From the NCBI RefSeq assembly GCF_003610355.1, contig NZ_RAPY01000002.1:744001-808000 (forward strand): a stretch of DNA of 64,000 bases. Reading direction: 5' to 3'. Of this stretch, positions 1-8,878 are shown piece by piece; position 1 is the first letter of the stretch, and every line of letters begins with the position of its first letter. A program made the position numbers and the translations under genes. The notes beneath the pieces were generated by a model, which did no database searches, was not told the DNA's origin, and saw only the letters and a list, made by a program, of their open reading frames with translations. This stretch comes from Sphingobacterium detergens (GTDB lineage: Bacteria; Bacteroidota; Bacteroidia; Sphingobacteriales; Sphingobacteriaceae).

Positions 1-604
1 AGGCATTTACTATGACTATCCAGCAGATACTACCTCAAATAGAACCAAGAAATTCCAACGTCAGAATGTAGGTTTTTTTGCGGGACAGCAATATAATTGG
101 AGTACCAATAAGCCGCTAATGGCTCGAAACCCTTCGACAGCACCGTTATCATTCACACGTGAAGTAACAATCAGAACTTCCGGGGCCACATTGGAAACCG
201 CAGGTATCCGCCCAATGAAGTATGCATTTGACTATGCGGTGACTGGACAACGGAATAACGATTGGGTTGTGTTTCGTTACTCTGATGTGCTATTAATGCA
301 AGCCGAAGCTGTGTTGAGAGGTGGGACAGGTTCGGCTGCAGAAGCGCTAGATTTAGTCAATAAAATTCGTACTAATCGTGGCGTTACTAACTTCACGACC
401 TTGACGCTCGACAATCTATTAGATGAGCGTGCACGTGAATTGTATTGGGAAGGTTGGCGGAGACAAGATCTGATTCGATTCGGCAAGTTCTTACTAGCAT
501 GGCAAGAAAAGGCAGCGGATCCAGATCCAAAAACCTTGATTTATCCAATTCCTAGCCAACAGATTGCGGTAAACCCTAACCTGAAACAAAATCCAGGTTA
601 TTAA
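1..604 (+). CDS. RagB/SusD family outer-membrane lipoprotein, C-terminal part
   Basis: The reading frame is open from base 2 to the TAA at 602-604, so the gene begins before the window and only about 200 C-terminal residues are visible. The motif RARELYWEGWRRQDLIRFGKF (in part) followed by an ending in NPNLKQNPGY is the classic C-terminus of SusD-like glycan-binding lipoproteins, which sit on the cell surface over a SusC TonB-dependent channel. Its SusC partner should lie just upstream, outside the window. An internal ATG at 119 is not a plausible start because conserved SusD sequence continues upstream of it. A terminator-like hairpin follows, so this is the end of a separate operon from the one starting at 965. 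Confidence 0.9.
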   Translation, partial: GIYYDYPADTTSNRTKKFQRQNVGFFAGQQYNWSTNKPLMARNPSTAPLSFTREVTIRTSGATLETAGIRPMKYAFDYAVTGQRNNDWVVFRYSDVLLMQAEAVLRGGTGSAAEALDLVNKIRTNRGVTNFTTLTLDNLLDERARELYWEGWRRQDLIRFGKFLLAWQEKAADPDPKTLIYPIPSQQIAVNPNLKQNPGY

Positions 605-964
605 TAAAAACTGCTTTAGTTGCGGTAAATATCGAACTAGAGCAGTTCTGATGTTGTATTGAAGGTCTTTGGGTTATAAGGGGCACCTTATCATCTAAAG
701 ACCTTTTTCTTTGGCTGAATTGGTATGTGGGCAGTACAGAATTGCTCGACAAGTTATTTCTTTGAAGTTTTTTGATGTGACTTCTTGAAGATGAAAATAT
801 TATCTTGTTTTTTTGATAAAAAATAGTCACTTTAGTTGTGGATAACTAGCCAAAAAAGATTGGTAGCTTGATGGACGAAACTTAAGAATCTATCAGGGGC
901 CGAGTTCCGATGTGATGATTGTGAACAGTGATTACAAGGAAGCAAGACCATCTAAATGTAGAAT
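605..964. other. Gene-free spacer with two hairpins
   Basis: This 360-base spacer separates the upstream SusD gene from the sigma factor at 965. It holds a first hairpin at 609-647 (7 pairs, extended by TAG/CTA after a mismatch) and the stronger terminator at 662-708. The remaining 250 bases show no convincing gene and no clear TAnnTTTG promoter, although the promoter of the downstream operon must lie here. Confidence 0.6.
662..708 (+). terminator. Compound terminator after the SusD fragment
   Basis: An outer 9-bp stem (AAGGTCTTT at 662-670 with AAAGACCTT at 697-705) encloses an inner 6-bp stem (ATAAGG at 676-681, CCTTAT at 686-691, loop GGCA). A T-rich run follows. Position and shape fit a Rho-independent terminator for the operon ending at 604. 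Confidence 0.75.
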
Positions 965-1492
965 ATGATTAATGACATCCTACAGCGTGCACCGACTGAC
1001 GAAAAAGAATTTTTTCTAGTCTATCGTTATTGGTATAGAAAATTATATTATTTTTTATACCACAAAACGCAGTGTTCGGATCTTGCTGAAGATGTTGTCC
1101 AACAAACATTTCTGATCGTTTGGGAACGTAAAAATGGGGCGGATCAGCGGGTGCTATTCAGTACACAGCTTTTTCAAATTGCGCGTACCAAGTTGATCGA
1201 CGAACTTCGCAGACAGGCCTTAAACCGAAAATACGTAGATTTTGAGAAACCTTTTGTGCTGAGCCAGTATGAAGATATGGAAACACGGATCGCCTACAAA
1301 GATGAGTTGGAATATGTCAAAGGGCTGATTGCGCAAATGCCCTTTATGAGGCAGCAGGTCTTTTATCTACATAAGTTTGAAGAGTTGAGTTACAAAGAAA
1401 TTGCCGTCAAATTATCCATTTCGCCTAAGACCGTAGAGAACCACATCAGCATCGGTTTAAAATTCATTAAAAAATTTTTCAAATTGCTTTAG
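965..1492 (+). CDS. ECF RNA polymerase sigma factor (FecI-like, module 1)
   Basis: The 175-residue protein has the two ECF domains: region 2 (DLAEDVVQQTFLIVWE, about residues 39-54) and region 4 with a helix-turn-helix (ELSYKEIAVKLSISPKTVENHI, about 140-161). This type redirects RNA polymerase to a few promoters and is normally held by the FecR-like membrane anti-sigma factor encoded next to it, here 64 bases downstream. The ATG at 965 is the first in frame. The module heads an operon of SusC, SusD and carbohydrate-active genes, so it probably controls their expression. It belongs to the Bacteroidota FecI-like group; the inducing ligand cannot be read from sequence. Confidence 0.93.
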   Translation: MINDILQRAPTDEKEFFLVYRYWYRKLYYFLYHKTQCSDLAEDVVQQTFLIVWERKNGADQRVLFSTQLFQIARTKLIDELRRQALNRKYVDFEKPFVLSQYEDMETRIAYKDELEYVKGLIAQMPFMRQQVFYLHKFEELSYKEIAVKLSISPKTVENHISIGLKFIKKFFKLL

Positions 1493-1556
1493 GGGATAAG
1501 GTAACCTTTATTCGTATAACAGTTAAATACCTGCTCGCAACTGGGTAGCAACTGTT

Positions 1557-2591
1557 ATGAATCGTAAGCAATTATTAAATAAATTCCTGGCAAATCAATG
1601 CTCAGCGGAAGAGGCTAAACTTGTCTTCTCCTGGCTTAATGAGAACCCGAAATTATTGGATGACCTGATCTCGGAGGATGATTGGACCTCTTATATTGCA
1701 CAGGAGAAAAATGTTAAGCGTAGGAACGGCAATATCTCCAAGATATTTACTGTTTTTGTCATCTTTGGCTTGCTGTTTTTTTGCTCAAATCTGTTTGAGG
1801 AACCGCATGGTCAAATTGCACAAGACATCATCAGGAAGACCTATTATAATCCGTTATCTCGGCCCAAAGAAATTATTACGGACGATGAATCTCATCTTAT
1901 TCTTGCACCGGGGGCATTGGTGCAGGTCAGAATAAAATCAAATCTTGATTTCAGATATGTAAAGGTATTGGAGGGAAAAGTTCAATTTGAAGTAGCAAAA
2001 GATCCATCTAAGCCTTTTATTGTGGAGAGTGACCAATTGACAACAACCGCACTCGGAACACAATTTATTGTAAACTACACAAGCCGCTCTAAAGACGTCC
2101 TTGTACAGTTGCTGGAAGGGAAGGTACGGGTGGCACATATCATGCAAAGTGCAGAGCATGTAAAAATCCTCAAACCTGGACAGCAAATTCACTTCTCAGC
2201 AGCTTCGCAAATGGTTCTTTCCGACTTCGGAAACACTAGTAAAGGAGCTGACCGTTTAGTTAATTTCTTACCACGGCTTATAAGTACAGCGAAAGAAAAA
2301 GAATATAGTTACCCAATGACGATTCATCAATCGGCAAACTGGTTGGAAATGGAGGAAACTTCCTTGTCCGAAATTATCCAATATATCAATCATGAACTAG
2401 ATATGCCCGTATCGTATGACTCGCTACTGGTCAGGAATTATCGTTTAAAAGGACGTTTCCGAAGGAATGCGGCTATGGATTTACAGGATAAAACACAATT
2501 GGCTGAATCCATTCTACAATTGATTGTTGAAGTAAATCCGTTTAAGTTGGAAAAACAACAGAACACATATATACTCAAACCTAAAAAATAG
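1557..2591 (+). CDS. FecR-type anti-sigma factor (module 1)
   Basis: 344 residues. The N-terminus (about 1-45; MNRKQLLNKFLANQCSAEEA) is the cytoplasmic sigma-binding helical segment, followed by a transmembrane helix at about 60-80. The FecR domain lies at about 110-220, with the hallmark TALGTQFIVNY and LLEGKVRV. A C-terminal STN-like DUF4974 domain runs from about 265 to the end. FecR proteins bind the sigma factor and transmit a periplasmic signal from an outer-membrane transporter. The stop codon is only 4 bases before the SusC ATG, so the two are probably translated together. The partner SusC lacks an STN domain, which leaves the source of the signal unclear. Confidence 0.92.
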   Translation: MNRKQLLNKFLANQCSAEEAKLVFSWLNENPKLLDDLISEDDWTSYIAQEKNVKRRNGNISKIFTVFVIFGLLFFCSNLFEEPHGQIAQDIIRKTYYNPLSRPKEIITDDESHLILAPGALVQVRIKSNLDFRYVKVLEGKVQFEVAKDPSKPFIVESDQLTTTALGTQFIVNYTSRSKDVLVQLLEGKVRVAHIMQSAEHVKILKPGQQIHFSAASQMVLSDFGNTSKGADRLVNFLPRLISTAKEKEYSYPMTIHQSANWLEMEETSLSEIIQYINHELDMPVSYDSLLVRNYRLKGRFRRNAAMDLQDKTQLAESILQLIVEVNPFKLEKQQNTYILKPKK

Positions 2592-2595
2592 AATT

Positions 2596-5500
2596 ATGGT
2601 AAAACTCAACTTAACCAAGAAACCATTTTTTGTTTTGCTGCTGCTGACACTGATGTCCTTTCAATGTCTGGCTGGAACGATAAATGGTATTGTCAAGAAT
2701 GCTGCCGGGCAGCGTCTAGCTGGGGTCAGTATCGTATTGAAAAATGCGGGAAGCAATTTTTCGACGAGCAGTTCTAGTGCGTCAGACGGGAGCTTTCGTT
2801 TTGCGGAAGTCCCCAATGCCAAAGGTTATGAATTGACCTTTTCCTATATAGGTTATCAGACTTATGTAGAAAAAGATGTACAAGTGTCAGTTTCGGGCGC
2901 GACAACCCTGTCTATTATCTTGGAGGATCAGGTCAACCAATTGGAAGATGTAGTGGTGATCGGCTATGGTAAGCAGAAAAAAAGTGATCTGACGGGGGCC
3001 ATTGCTTCGCTTTCGAGCAATGAACTAACAAAAGGCGGTGCCGTGAGTAATGTCGGGCAAGCATTGCAAGGAAAAGCTTCAGGAGTAGTGGTAACACAAA
3101 ACTCGAAAGCTCCCGGAGGGAGTACATCTATTCGGATTCGAGGAACAAATTCCATCAGTGGAAGTAATGATCCATTATATGTTATTGATGGTTTCCCGAC
3201 AAATAATGGGATCAATATCAACCCAGATGATATCGCCTCCATGGACATTCTCAAAGATGCATCAGCAACAGCGATCTATGGATCCAGAGGTGCAAACGGT
3301 GTTATCATCATTACGACGAAACGAGGTAAGACAGATCAAAATAATATTACCTATAGTGGTTATGTGGGGACGCAAAATCCGATTAATCCCTTCACTTTTT
3401 TGGATGGCAAGCAATATATGAATCTGGCTAATGCATTGTATAAAGAAATTAAGGGACGAGAAAATCAGGAATATGCAGTATACACAAAATCACAGCTTGA
3501 GTCGGATGTCAATACCGATTGGATAAAAGAGACGATGCGCAATAGCATTTTGCAGAATCATAACCTACAGTTTTCGGGAGGTGGTGAGAAAACAAAAGTA
3601 TTGACAAGCCTAGGCTATTTTGATCAAAAAGGGGTTCTGAAGACAACGGATTTTAATCGGGTATCGGGGCGTATCAATGTGGATCAAAAAGTTAACGATT
3701 TTATTCGAGCTGGTGCAACTTTGTCTGCCCAACGAGAGAAATCCAATATGCAGGTATATGATGGGAATATTTTGAATTCCAATGTATTGTATAGCATCCT
3801 GACTTATGATCCTACAGTTCCAGTGTATAATGCTGATGGTAGCTTTGGAAGGCCTCCAGGCGGACAAGGTGATAATCCATTGGCCAACTTAATTTCTCGA
3901 ATCAACGACGTCCAACGCGACAAATTAAACGGAAATATCTTCGTCGAAGTCAATCCGATCAAAGAATTGACATTACGTATGAATGCTGGGACAGAGATTA
4001 CCCATGACCAATTAGGCAGCTATCTGACCAGAGATTCTTATCAAGGGGGCATCGACGATGGCGTTGCTAGTCAGGCTGACTATAATGAAACACATAATCT
4101 TATTGACTTTTACGCGACATACGCAAAAGTATTTAACGAAAAGCATAGCTTGAATGTGATGGGTGGTTATTCGTACGAAAAATATGTGCGTAACAATAAA
4201 GGCATAAATGTCAAAGGATTTTCGACTGATTTATTAGAGTACAATAATGTAGGCATGGCCTCAAGTATTACTGGTGTGAATTCTGCAAAATCTGAGAATC
4301 TCGTGATCTCTTTCTTTGGCCGTGTAAATTATGCTTATAACGATAAATACCTGTTGACGGCGACCTTAAGGCGGGACGGCTCTTCACGTTTCAGTCCCAA
4401 TCACCGTTGGGGAACTTTTCCTTCGGCGGCCTTTGCCTGGAAAATCAATAATGAAGACTTTATGAAAGAACAACAGCTGTTTTCAGATTTAAAGTTTAGA
4501 TTGGGCTACGGTCAGACCGGAAATGACCGCGTGGCGGACTACGCTTCCTATGGTTTAATGGATAATGGACACTATACTTTTGATGGTGTCAATAATGCGG
4601 GTGGTGTAAAGCAAAATCCGAATTACCCCGAAAACGATAAACTAAAATGGGAATCCACCACGCAGTATAATGTGGGTGTTGATTTTTCATTCTTTAAAAA
4701 TAGATTGGCATTTACCTTGGATGCTTATTATAAGAAGACAAACGATCTCTTGATAAGAAGTATACTACCATACTACACTGGATATAGTTCTGGACAGCGC
4801 AATCTGGGTACAATGAATAATAAAGGATTGGAGTTTTCGGTAACCAGCAAGAATATGACGGGTGAATTTACCTGGGAAACAAAATTGAACTTAGCTATGA
4901 ACCGCAATAAAGTTTCCAGTCTCGGTGGTGAACCCGATCAACTATTGACTTCTTCAAAACCAATGGGTAATGTCTCGGAAGAGGCTTATTCCGTGATCCG
5001 TGTAGGTGAATCATTAGGATCGTTGTTTGGTTATAAATATCTTGGTGTAATTCAACAAGGGGAGAAGTATGCTCCTCAACCTAACGCAGATCCCGGTGAT
5101 CCGAAATTTGCTGATGTCAATGGTGACGGCACGATCAACTCAGCTGACCGTACAATCATTGGTCGGGGATATCCGAAATTGAATTTTGGTATGACCAATA
5201 CATTTACATATAAACATTTCGATTTAACTGCGTTTGTCTATGGGAATATAGGAAACGATATGCTCAATATGACGCGTATGAATCTCGAATGGCAACGGAG
5301 TACAGAAGCGTTAAACCGATGGACACCGACTAATACCAACACAGATATACCAAGAAATGGATTTTATTATATGAGTTATGGCGGGTATATCAATGATCAT
5401 TTTGTTGAAAATGCATCTTTCTTACGCTTACGGAACTTGACATTGGGTTATACCGTTCCATTGAAAACAAAAGCAATTCAATCCATCCGTGTGTACGGCA

Positions 5501-5694
5501 TGGCGGAAAACTTATTTACAATCAGTAATTACTCCGGTTGGGATCCAGAGGTGGATACCAAAGGTTATGAAAATGATGCGTTGGTAAAGAATAGATCCGG
5601 AAATAACCAGAGTGCTAATGCCGGTGTGGGATTGGACTTCAATTCCTATCCTTCAATGCGTTCATTTACTTTTGGCGTTAGTGCCACATTTTAA
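2596..5694 (+). CDS. SusC/RagA-family TonB-linked outer-membrane protein (no STN domain)
   Basis: 1032 residues, the usual SusC size. A signal peptide (1-26, ending CLAG) is followed by a carboxypeptidase-regulatory-like beta domain (about 28-110). The TonB-box/plug region (about 115-245) has VVVIGYGKQKKSDLTGAI, SIRIRGTNSI, DPLYVIDGFP and ATAIYGSRGANGVIIITTKRG. A 22-strand barrel runs to the C-terminus, which ends in Phe. Such proteins import oligosaccharides or other large ligands across the outer membrane with TonB energy. Unlike the SusC at 24828, it has no N-terminal secretin/TonB short (STN) domain, the part that usually touches FecR. SusD follows after 27 bases. Confidence 0.95.
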   Translation: MVKLNLTKKPFFVLLLLTLMSFQCLAGTINGIVKNAAGQRLAGVSIVLKNAGSNFSTSSSSASDGSFRFAEVPNAKGYELTFSYIGYQTYVEKDVQVSVSGATTLSIILEDQVNQLEDVVVIGYGKQKKSDLTGAIASLSSNELTKGGAVSNVGQALQGKASGVVVTQNSKAPGGSTSIRIRGTNSISGSNDPLYVIDGFPTNNGININPDDIASMDILKDASATAIYGSRGANGVIIITTKRGKTDQNNITYSGYVGTQNPINPFTFLDGKQYMNLANALYKEIKGRENQEYAVYTKSQLESDVNTDWIKETMRNSILQNHNLQFSGGGEKTKVLTSLGYFDQKGVLKTTDFNRVSGRINVDQKVNDFIRAGATLSAQREKSNMQVYDGNILNSNVLYSILTYDPTVPVYNADGSFGRPPGGQGDNPLANLISRINDVQRDKLNGNIFVEVNPIKELTLRMNAGTEITHDQLGSYLTRDSYQGGIDDGVASQADYNETHNLIDFYATYAKVFNEKHSLNVMGGYSYEKYVRNNKGINVKGFSTDLLEYNNVGMASSITGVNSAKSENLVISFFGRVNYAYNDKYLLTATLRRDGSSRFSPNHRWGTFPSAAFAWKINNEDFMKEQQLFSDLKFRLGYGQTGNDRVADYASYGLMDNGHYTFDGVNNAGGVKQNPNYPENDKLKWESTTQYNVGVDFSFFKNRLAFTLDAYYKKTNDLLIRSILPYYTGYSSGQRNLGTMNNKGLEFSVTSKNMTGEFTWETKLNLAMNRNKVSSLGGEPDQLLTSSKPMGNVSEEAYSVIRVGESLGSLFGYKYLGVIQQGEKYAPQPNADPGDPKFADVNGDGTINSADRTIIGRGYPKLNFGMTNTFTYKHFDLTAFVYGNIGNDMLNMTRMNLEWQRSTEALNRWTPTNTNTDIPRNGFYYMSYGGYINDHFVENASFLRLRNLTLGYTVPLKTKAIQSIRVYGMAENLFTISNYSGWDPEVDTKGYENDALVKNRSGNNQSANAGVGLDFNSYPSMRSFTFGVSATF

Positions 5695-5721
5695 TATGTA
5701 ACACCCAAAATTCTATACGAC

Positions 5722-7284
5722 ATGAACAAGATTAAAACGAATATAAAATATATGCTGGGAATAGCTGGACTAGCCTCTATTCTTACCGGAAGTTTGCAAA
5801 GCTGCACCAAGCTCGAACCAAAGTTATATAGCGATCTAACAACTAAAAACGCCTATTCAACAGAAAGCGATATTAATGCAGCCTTAACAGGTATATATAC
5901 AAGTTTGTCACCTTATCCCGGTGATGCTTATTTATATTATGCGGGATATCTGGTAATGATTACAGATTACGCGACTGACATAGGCTTTTCTACGGCAGCT
6001 GGAGATCCTACACGGATGAGTAATTTTACATACGATGACAATAACCGGTATTTTAAGTTCAACTACCAAAATATGTATCAGGTTATCAGTAATGCGAATA
6101 TGCTGATTGACCGTATTGAAAATGTAACGATCTCTGAGGGGCGAAAAAAGGAAATTATTGCACAGGCGAGATTTCTGCGCGCTTTATCCTATATGGATCT
6201 AACAGATGCTTGGGGGCCTGTGCCACTAATTACTACGGTTAAAAATCCTACAGAGAGCTACAATGAGCCCTTGGCTCCCGTTGAAAAAATCGACGCACAG
6301 ATTGCAGAAGATTGTCAATATGCAATGGATAACCTTCCGGAAAAATGGGCCGCCGAAATTGGACGTGCGACAAAAGGTGCCGCGCTTACACTGATGGGCA
6401 AGATGTATATGCGTTCACATAACTATGAAAAGGCAAAGGTTTATATTGATCAGGTACTGGCGCTGCGGACCAAAGGGATATATAAATTAAACCCTGACTT
6501 TAAGAAAGAATGGTCTGATGACAATAAGGTGGATATGGGCTTGATCTTTGGAGTTCTACATGAACCTACATTAAATGGAGGCGAGATTACAAATCACTTT
6601 GGTCCAACCGATAATCCAGAAGTACCGGATAGATGGCAATATTACGGTGTATCATTGGATTTTTGGCGGAAGTATAGTGATCTCGATCCGCGGAAAAAAT
6701 TCTTCTATTACAATTACGAGGGTAAAGCGGCACGTGATAAAAATACGAAACATGGATTTTTTTACATGTTACCAGCAAAAGGGCAGACAACGCCTCCTAG
6801 TGATACAGTGAAGTTTTTGCAAAATGTTGCTACAAAAAAATACTCCTACGATATGGTCAACAATTCCTATCTTGATGGACGTACCATACAAGTATTTCGT
6901 TTAGCGGATGTGATTTTGTGTAAAGCGGAAATTGAAAATGCATTGAACGGGCCCGCAGCTGCATTGCCTTACATCAATGAAGTTCGCAAACGGGCTGGTG
7001 CACCAGCTTACGGTGATCATCCAGACTTTCCAGTACCGACAAGTAAGGAACAGATGATCGATGCATTGGTGGATGAACGTGGTTTTGAACTGGTATTCGA
7101 GTATAAAAGACGCCAAGACTTGATCCGATTGGGACGTTATGAAAAAGTGAGTAATGCCTATCTTAAAGGTCGCGGATTGAGGGAGAATGTTACTGAAGCA
7201 ATGCGGTATTTTCCTTATCCATTGGAAGAGGCCCGTTTACATCAGGAAATGACTGCAGCAAATCCATCGCGATTGCCTAAATAA
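5722..7284 (+). CDS. RagB/SusD family nutrient-binding outer-membrane lipoprotein
   Basis: 520 residues. The lipoprotein signal ends GSLQSC with the lipid-bearing Cys at 28. The SusD N-terminal region (YSTESDINAALTGIYTSL, about 46-63) and the conserved ARFLRALSYMDLTDAWGPVPL (in part, about 150-170) are followed by the C-terminal LVDERGFELVFEYKRRQDLIRLGRY. SusD proteins lie on the cell surface, bind glycans and act as the lid of the adjacent SusC channel. The partner is the SusC ending at 5694. The C-terminus (TAANPSRLPK) is slightly atypical but the length is normal. Confidence 0.95.
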   Translation: MNKIKTNIKYMLGIAGLASILTGSLQSCTKLEPKLYSDLTTKNAYSTESDINAALTGIYTSLSPYPGDAYLYYAGYLVMITDYATDIGFSTAAGDPTRMSNFTYDDNNRYFKFNYQNMYQVISNANMLIDRIENVTISEGRKKEIIAQARFLRALSYMDLTDAWGPVPLITTVKNPTESYNEPLAPVEKIDAQIAEDCQYAMDNLPEKWAAEIGRATKGAALTLMGKMYMRSHNYEKAKVYIDQVLALRTKGIYKLNPDFKKEWSDDNKVDMGLIFGVLHEPTLNGGEITNHFGPTDNPEVPDRWQYYGVSLDFWRKYSDLDPRKKFFYYNYEGKAARDKNTKHGFFYMLPAKGQTTPPSDTVKFLQNVATKKYSYDMVNNSYLDGRTIQVFRLADVILCKAEIENALNGPAAALPYINEVRKRAGAPAYGDHPDFPVPTSKEQMIDALVDERGFELVFEYKRRQDLIRLGRYEKVSNAYLKGRGLRENVTEAMRYFPYPLEEARLHQEMTAANPSRLPK

Positions 7285-7314
7285 TAATAAGACGGAATAA
7301 AAAAATTTGTGCAG

Positions 7315-8796
7315 ATGAAATTCTTCAAAGCAATTATCGTATTAACGGCCATAGTGGCTGCCTCTGCCGGTTACTATTATTACAGCAATCAGGTAGAAAT
7401 CGAAACGATTGAACTCACATCACCCAATAACCTGCCCCTCGATGAGGATATTCATGTACGTCTGAACAAAGCTGCGGATGCTTATGTCGAATATTGGAAA
7501 GAGGATGGTGGGCCGGTCCATCAAACTGTTGTGTCGAAATCGTCACTGAATCATAACTTTCATCTCTTGACGCTGGAACCTAATAGCAGTTACAAATTTC
7601 GGGTGGTCATCGATCAAGTAATCCCCGTCAAATCCAGTGAACAGTCTTTTAAGACAAGACCGCAATCGCCATGGATGGTGCATGATTGGATCAAAGCCGA
7701 CCACCCACATGATGAAAAAGCACTGGGGAATGGCTTGGTATTATTATGCTATCGCGGTTATCCGGGCTATATGGCTATGGTCGATGGGAAAGGAACGATC
7801 AGATGGTATTGGCAAGATGAGAAATTGGGCGTGCGGCTAGCTTCATTAACACCAAGGGGAACAATTTTAGCTTTACTGGCTCCTGCAAGTAAGGATGAAT
7901 TCAATAAGCCCAATCAACCGAGTAAGAAATCAACCAATGCCAGTTATTATCTGCGCAGCGGAAGGATCGGATTTGTAGGTGGAACTGTATTGGTGGAGAT
8001 TGATCTGACAGGGAAGGAAATTACCCGAATCGACCTTGATAAAAAGGGGATTGTCATGCATCACGACGTACAGATGGATAAGCAAAATAATATCGTTGGT
8101 ATCGTCAGGGATTTTAGAATAGATGATAGACCCGGTCATCCAAAAGATACGCTTTGGGGAGACGCTATAATGACTATGGATACCAAAGGCAATGTGTTGA
8201 AAAAATGGTCCCCCTGGAAAAAATGGGATATTCAGAACGATAAAAAATTGGATAGCCTAAAACATGACCGATTCCACTTTAATACCATTTCCTTTGACAG
8301 GGACAGCAATTACCTCACTTCTTCACCAATTGAAAATCAGGTTTGGAAAATTGATGCGAAAACGGGCGATATCCTCTGGAAACTAGGAAAGGACGGTGAT
8401 TTTAAATTGAATGAAAAGGACTTGTTCTATTTTCAGCATGCACCGCATATCACCAAAACTGGTGAACTGCTTCTGTTTGATAATGGCGATTTTTCCCCTC
8501 GTGACAGTACAACGGCCAATAAACAGTCCCGTGCCATCGCCTTCAACCTTGACCAAAAGAACAAAACGGCAACATTGGCTTATGCAGCCCCTATTCCTAA
8601 AAAACAATTTACTGCAAGAATGGGAAGTGCTTATGAATTGGAGAATGGCAATCTGCTGCAAACAAGTTCAAAGACAGGATCGGTGCTCATAACAGATAAA
8701 AAAGGTAAAGTACGCTGGGAGTTAAATGCCTATTTTATACCTTATCGTGCCCTGTATGTCCCTGAAGAAATTTGGAATAAATATCGAAAAAACTAA
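7315..8796 (+). CDS. Arylsulfotransferase (ASST)-like periplasmic protein
   Basis: 493 residues from the ATG at 7315; an in-frame GTG at 7309 is less likely. An N-terminal hydrophobic segment (about 3-23) acts as signal or anchor. A beta-sandwich domain (about 28-115, ending SFKTRPQSPW) resembles the ASST N-terminal domain. The rest is a beta-propeller-like region with GHP, HHD (249-251, in GIVMHHDVQMDKQNNIVGIV), FQHAPHITKTGELLLFDNGD and QTSSKTGSVLI, all typical of the ASST family. Characterised members transfer sulfate between phenols through a catalytic His; whether this one does so is not shown. It sits between SusD and a glycoside-hydrolase-like gene, so a role in modified-glycan use is an inference. 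No sulfatase is seen nearby. Confidence 0.75.
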   Translation: MKFFKAIIVLTAIVAASAGYYYYSNQVEIETIELTSPNNLPLDEDIHVRLNKAADAYVEYWKEDGGPVHQTVVSKSSLNHNFHLLTLEPNSSYKFRVVIDQVIPVKSSEQSFKTRPQSPWMVHDWIKADHPHDEKALGNGLVLLCYRGYPGYMAMVDGKGTIRWYWQDEKLGVRLASLTPRGTILALLAPASKDEFNKPNQPSKKSTNASYYLRSGRIGFVGGTVLVEIDLTGKEITRIDLDKKGIVMHHDVQMDKQNNIVGIVRDFRIDDRPGHPKDTLWGDAIMTMDTKGNVLKKWSPWKKWDIQNDKKLDSLKHDRFHFNTISFDRDSNYLTSSPIENQVWKIDAKTGDILWKLGKDGDFKLNEKDLFYFQHAPHITKTGELLLFDNGDFSPRDSTTANKQSRAIAFNLDQKNKTATLAYAAPIPKKQFTARMGSAYELENGNLLQTSSKTGSVLITDKKGKVRWELNAYFIPYRALYVPEEIWNKYRKN

Positions 8797-8845
8797 TGCA
8801 TAAAAAAGTATAAGATGACTTTAATGGCAATTAATAACTATTTAC

Positions 8846-8866
8846 GTGTACTGTTTTTTTGTACAC
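8846..8866. repeat. Small inverted repeat upstream of the GH-like gene
   Basis: GTGTAC (8846-8851) and GTACAC (8861-8866) form a 6-bp inverted repeat around a T-rich 9-base spacer, 13 bases before the start of the next gene. It could be an operator, an mRNA hairpin or chance. No U-tract follows the stem, so it is not a good terminator. Confidence 0.3.
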
Positions 8867-8878
8867 CTAACACCTTGT

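Noticed and set aside
7309..7314. GTG as start of the ASST-like gene
   Set aside because: An ATG two codons later fits the signal segment and is more usual.
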